From the NCBI GenBank assembly GCA_963711035.1, contig CAVQCN010000003.1:124001-188000 (forward strand): a DNA stretch of 64,000 nt, given 5' to 3'. Under the pieces are notes generated by a model, which saw only the letters and a list, made by a program, of their open reading frames with translations, was not told the DNA's origin and did not search any database. The stretch comes from WHTK01 sp963711035. Its GTDB lineage: Bacteria > Chloroflexota > Dehalococcoidia > DSTF01 > WHTK01. The position numbers and the translations under genes were made by a program. Of the stretch, positions 61,961 through 64,000 are shown one piece after another; position 1 is the first letter of the stretch; each line of letters opens with the position of its first letter.

Positions 61961-62890
61961 TTAAAAGTTTACGCTCAGATACCTCTCCCCGGTATCGGGA
62001 AGCAGGGTCACGACCCGCTTGCCGGGGCCGAGCGTCTTGGCCACACGGAGCGCCGCAACGACGTTCGCGCCGGCCGAAATGCCGACCAGCAGCCCCTCGG
62101 TGCGCGCCAGCTGTCGCGACATGTCCATCGCCTCGTCGTCCTTGATGGCGATGAGCTGGTCGTAGATCTCACGGTTGAGGACGCTCGGCACGAAGCTGGC
62201 GCCGATGCCCTGGATCGCGTGCAGACCCGCCTTGCCGCCGCCCAATACGGGCGACTTCGCCGGTTCCACGGCGACGACCTGCAGCGCCGGCACCTTCTGC
62301 TTCAGCACCTCGCCGACGCCGGTAATCGTGCCGCCGGTGCCGACGCCGGCTACGAACGCGTCGACGCGCCCTTGCGTGTCGCGCAGGATCTCCAGCGCCG
62401 TCGTGCGGCGGTGCGCCTCCGGGTTGGCGGGGTTGTTGAACTGCTGAGGCATGAAGTAGTCGCGGTTCTTCGCCACCATCTCCTCCGCGGCGAACACGGC
62501 GCCCGTCATGCCCTCGATGGCCGGTGTCAGCACCAGCTGGGCGCCGTAGCGCTGCAGCAGCTTGCGCCGCTCCGCGCTCATGTCGTCCGGCATCGTCAGG
62601 ATCAGGTTGTAGCCCTTCACTGCGGCGACGAGCGCCAGGCCGATGCCCGTATTGCCGCTGGTGGGCTCCACGATGGTGGCGCCGGGCTTCAGTAGCCCCT
62701 TCTCTTCGGCGTCCTCGACCATCGCGAGGGCGATGCGGTCCTTGACGCTGCCACCCGGGTTCATCGACTCGAGTTTGGCCCATATGTCGGCGCGCCCCTC
62801 CGGCTGGATGCGGTTGAGCTGCACCATCGGCGTGTTGCCGATGAGGTCGAGGGCGCTGGCGGCGACGCCGCGTGCTTTCTCTGCCTGCAT
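61961..62890 (-). CDS. cysK: O-acetylserine sulfhydrylase (cysteine synthase A)
   Basis: The 309-residue PLP enzyme has NPGGSVKDR (Lys50), PTSGNTGIGLAL and GVGTGGTITGVGEVLKQKVP, with the CysK-specific FNNPANPEAHRRTTALEIL segment and end VTLLPDTGERYLS. It joins O-acetylserine (from CysE at 53243) with sulfide. It starts 9 bases after the Rrf2 regulator gene's stop and lies 55 bases from the E1 gene, all on one strand, as a probable operon. Confidence 0.95.
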   Translation of the reverse strand: MQAEKARGVAASALDLIGNTPMVQLNRIQPEGRADIWAKLESMNPGGSVKDRIALAMVEDAEEKGLLKPGATIVEPTSGNTGIGLALVAAVKGYNLILTMPDDMSAERRKLLQRYGAQLVLTPAIEGMTGAVFAAEEMVAKNRDYFMPQQFNNPANPEAHRRTTALEILRDTQGRVDAFVAGVGTGGTITGVGEVLKQKVPALQVVAVEPAKSPVLGGGKAGLHAIQGIGASFVPSVLNREIYDQLIAIKDDEAMDMSRQLARTEGLLVGISAGANVVAALRVAKTLGPGKRVVTLLPDTGERYLSVNF

Positions 62891-62899
62891 AACGTATCC

Positions 62900-63334
62900 C
62901 TAGATGGCGTATCGCTCGACGCTGGCGGTGCGCTCCCGCTCTGCCAGATCGGCGATTGAGATGCTTTCGAGGATGCGGACGGTCGCGGCTTCGATTTCGC
63001 ACCAGACCGGCCGCAGCGTACAGGAGGCCGTACCACGACAGCCGTTGGGGTCGTCCAGGCAGGCGATCGGCGCCAGTGAGCCTTCGAGGGCACTGATCGC
63101 CTCGCTGAGGCGCAGATCCTTCGGGTCGCGGATCAACGCGTGACCGCCCTGCGGGCCGCGCACGCTGCGGATGAAACCGGCGCGGCGCAGCGCGGTCAGC
63201 AGCTGGTCGAGATACGGCTCCGGGATCGACTGACGGCTGGCGATGGTCGAGCTCTGGATCGGCCCCTCACCGTAGTGGTGAGCCAGCTCAACCAGCGCTC
63301 GCACGCCGTAATCGCCCTTCATGGAAACCTTCAT
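62900..63334 (-). CDS. Rrf2-family transcriptional regulator with three cysteines
   Basis: The 144-residue protein has a winged-helix start (KVSMKGDYGVRALVELAHHY), helices SSTIASRQSIPEPYLDQLLT, RRAGFIRSVRGPQGGHAL for recognition and the C-terminal CLDDPNGCRGTASC cluster (Cys-x6-Cys-x5-Cys). This spacing resembles IscR/NsrR-type Fe-S regulators, so it could sense iron-sulfur status, nitric oxide or sulfur supply, while CymR (the cysteine repressor of this family) lacks it. It lies at the head of the cysK-cysM genes. Confidence 0.9.
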   Translation of the reverse strand: MKVSMKGDYGVRALVELAHHYGEGPIQSSTIASRQSIPEPYLDQLLTALRRAGFIRSVRGPQGGHALIRDPKDLRLSEAISALEGSLAPIACLDDPNGCRGTASCTLRPVWCEIEAATVRILESISIADLAERERTASVERYAI

Positions 63335-63371
63335 CGTCGCCGCCTGTCAAAGTTAAGTAAGTTCATCAACA

Positions 63372-63420
63372 ATAATAGCATTCGGCCGGCCGTAAACAAG
63401 GCCTGCACTGTAAATTTTAC
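63372..63420 (-). promoter_or_regulatory. Promoter with candidate Rrf2 operator upstream of the regulator
   Basis: Reading the minus strand, TTGTTT (63399-63394) and TATTAT (63377-63372) stand 16 bases apart and form a reasonable -35/-10 pair, in an AT-rich spot unusual for this window. Just upstream of the -35 is the palindrome GTAAATTTTAC (63420-63410), inside a longer imperfect repeat (ACTGTAAATTTTACTGT). Its place and symmetry fit an Rrf2-family operator, so autoregulation of the operon is likely. Confidence 0.55.
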
Positions 63421-63492
63421 TGTGTATTTCGAGCGTTAGCCGCGGGCGCGGCAATCACAGCAGCGCGAATCGGGAGTGATGCGGGTCAGCAG

Positions 63493-64000
63493 TTAGACCC
63501 CGGCGCGAGCGGCGTCGATCAGAATCTGCGCCACCTCGGGACGGCTGAACTCGACGGGCGGCACCTCGCCGGCCGCCAGCATCTCGCGTACACGAGTGCC
63601 GGAGAGGCTGACGTGCTGCTCGTTGTCGTGCGGGCAGGTCTTCGCCGTGCCCATCGAGCCGCAGGCGCGGCAGAAGAAGCTGTTCTCGAAGAACAGGGGC
63701 GTGATGCCGAGCTCGCCGGGTTGGAACTCGCGGAAGATGTGCTGTGCGTCGTACGTGCCGTAGTAGCTGCCGACGCCGGCGTGGTCGCGGCCCACGATGA
63801 AGTGGGAGCAGCCGTAGTTCTTGCGCACGATGGCGTGGAAGATCGCCTCGCGCGGGCCGGCGTAGCGCATCGCTGCCGGGAACACGGAGAGCAGCACGCG
63901 GTCCGCGGGGTAGTAGCCATCGATCAGCGTCTCGTAGCAGGCCATGCGCACGTCGGCGGGGATGTCGTCGTTCTTGGTAGCGCCGACCAGCGGGTGCAGC
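63493..64000 (-). CDS. sat: Sulfate adenylyltransferase, 5' end outside window
   Basis: The visible 169 residues are the C-terminal part of a prokaryotic ATP sulfurylase (Sat): LHPLVGATKNDDIPADVR, AAMRYAGPREAIFHAIVRKN, HFIVGRDHAGVGSYYG with the conserved GRDHAG motif, FCRACGSMGTAKTCPHD with the zinc-ligand cysteines, and LSGTRVREMLAAGEVPPVEF. It activates sulfate to APS for assimilation, or runs in reverse in sulfur oxidisers. It is transcribed toward the Rrf2 gene, with 158 bases between them. Confidence 0.95.
   Translation of the reverse strand, partial: LHPLVGATKNDDIPADVRMACYETLIDGYYPADRVLLSVFPAAMRYAGPREAIFHAIVRKNYGCSHFIVGRDHAGVGSYYGTYDAQHIFREFQPGELGITPLFFENSFFCRACGSMGTAKTCPHDNEQHVSLSGTRVREMLAAGEVPPVEFSRPEVAQILIDAARAGV

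Overview
The window is about 64 kb of GC-rich bacterial chromosome with dense, mostly short-spaced genes. No rRNA, tRNA, phage, insertion sequence or CRISPR array was recognised. Several traits point to Chloroflexota, perhaps Dehalococcoidia or a neighbouring class: a mycobacterial-like CysM/CysO cysteine pathway, TadE/TadG secreted operons with Thr/Pro-rich tails, a DUF4012 protein, lipoproteins with Ser/Thr/Pro spacers, and an EPS locus without lipid A genes. This placement is inferred from gene content; no phylogenetic marker was tested.

Layout. (1) 0-4.4 kb: the Thr/Pro-rich end of a truncated gene, a DUF6328-like membrane protein, a LarA-type lactate racemase, a GH3 lipoprotein, an OsmC protein and a cysteine-less HesB-like protein. 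(2) 4.6-7.3 kb: a TadE / vWA-TadG / TadE operon whose last protein has a long Thr/Pro-rich tail. (3) 7.4-12.4 kb: housekeeping genes (variant HisI, VOC protein, Apt, lone winged-helix regulator, Tmk, tandem rhodanese) and a frameshifted D,D-carboxypeptidase. (4) 12.7-34.3 kb: a large surface-polysaccharide locus. It holds an initiating sugar transferase, GT4 and GT2 enzymes, Gmd and Fcl for GDP-L-fucose, a Wzm/Wzt ABC exporter, a STELLO-like transferase, two DUF115 proteins, a CMP-sugar synthetase, a 2-hydroxyacid dehydrogenase, a Wzy/ligase-like protein, a WcaF-like acetyltransferase, a tyrosine autokinase and a DUF4012 protein. Many neighbours overlap as ATGA, which indicates translational coupling. 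The 17-30 kb part looks visibly less GC-rich than its flanks, and 20-26 kb is full of single-base frame breaks. (5) 34.4-50.8 kb: a lipoprotein, MetF-like reductase, two MFS proteins, an amidohydrolase, DEAD helicase, zinc-ribbon membrane protein, and a catabolic-looking group (crotonase homologue, class III CoA-transferase, MmgE/PrpD, two-domain VOC, FMN 2-hydroxyacid oxidase, double ABM-like protein, pentapeptide protein). (6) 50.9-59.3 kb: XdhC fragment, lipoprotein, cysS, cysE, ispF/ispD, VTT membrane protein, clpP, EamA transporter and a PQQ-type glucose dehydrogenase lipoprotein. (7) 59.5-64 kb: a sulfur-assimilation cluster on the minus strand: sat, an Rrf2 regulator, cysK, an E1 enzyme fused to a ubiquitin-like domain, cysO and cysM.

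The most interesting system is region 7. Sulfate activation, a regulator, two different cysteine synthases and two ubiquitin-like sulfur-carrier domains lie together. One carrier is free and one is fused to its own E1, and both carry Gly-Gly-Ala where a mature carrier should end in Gly-Gly, so a JAMM-type peptidase is predicted to be needed. The regulator's upstream region shows a plausible promoter and a palindromic operator candidate.
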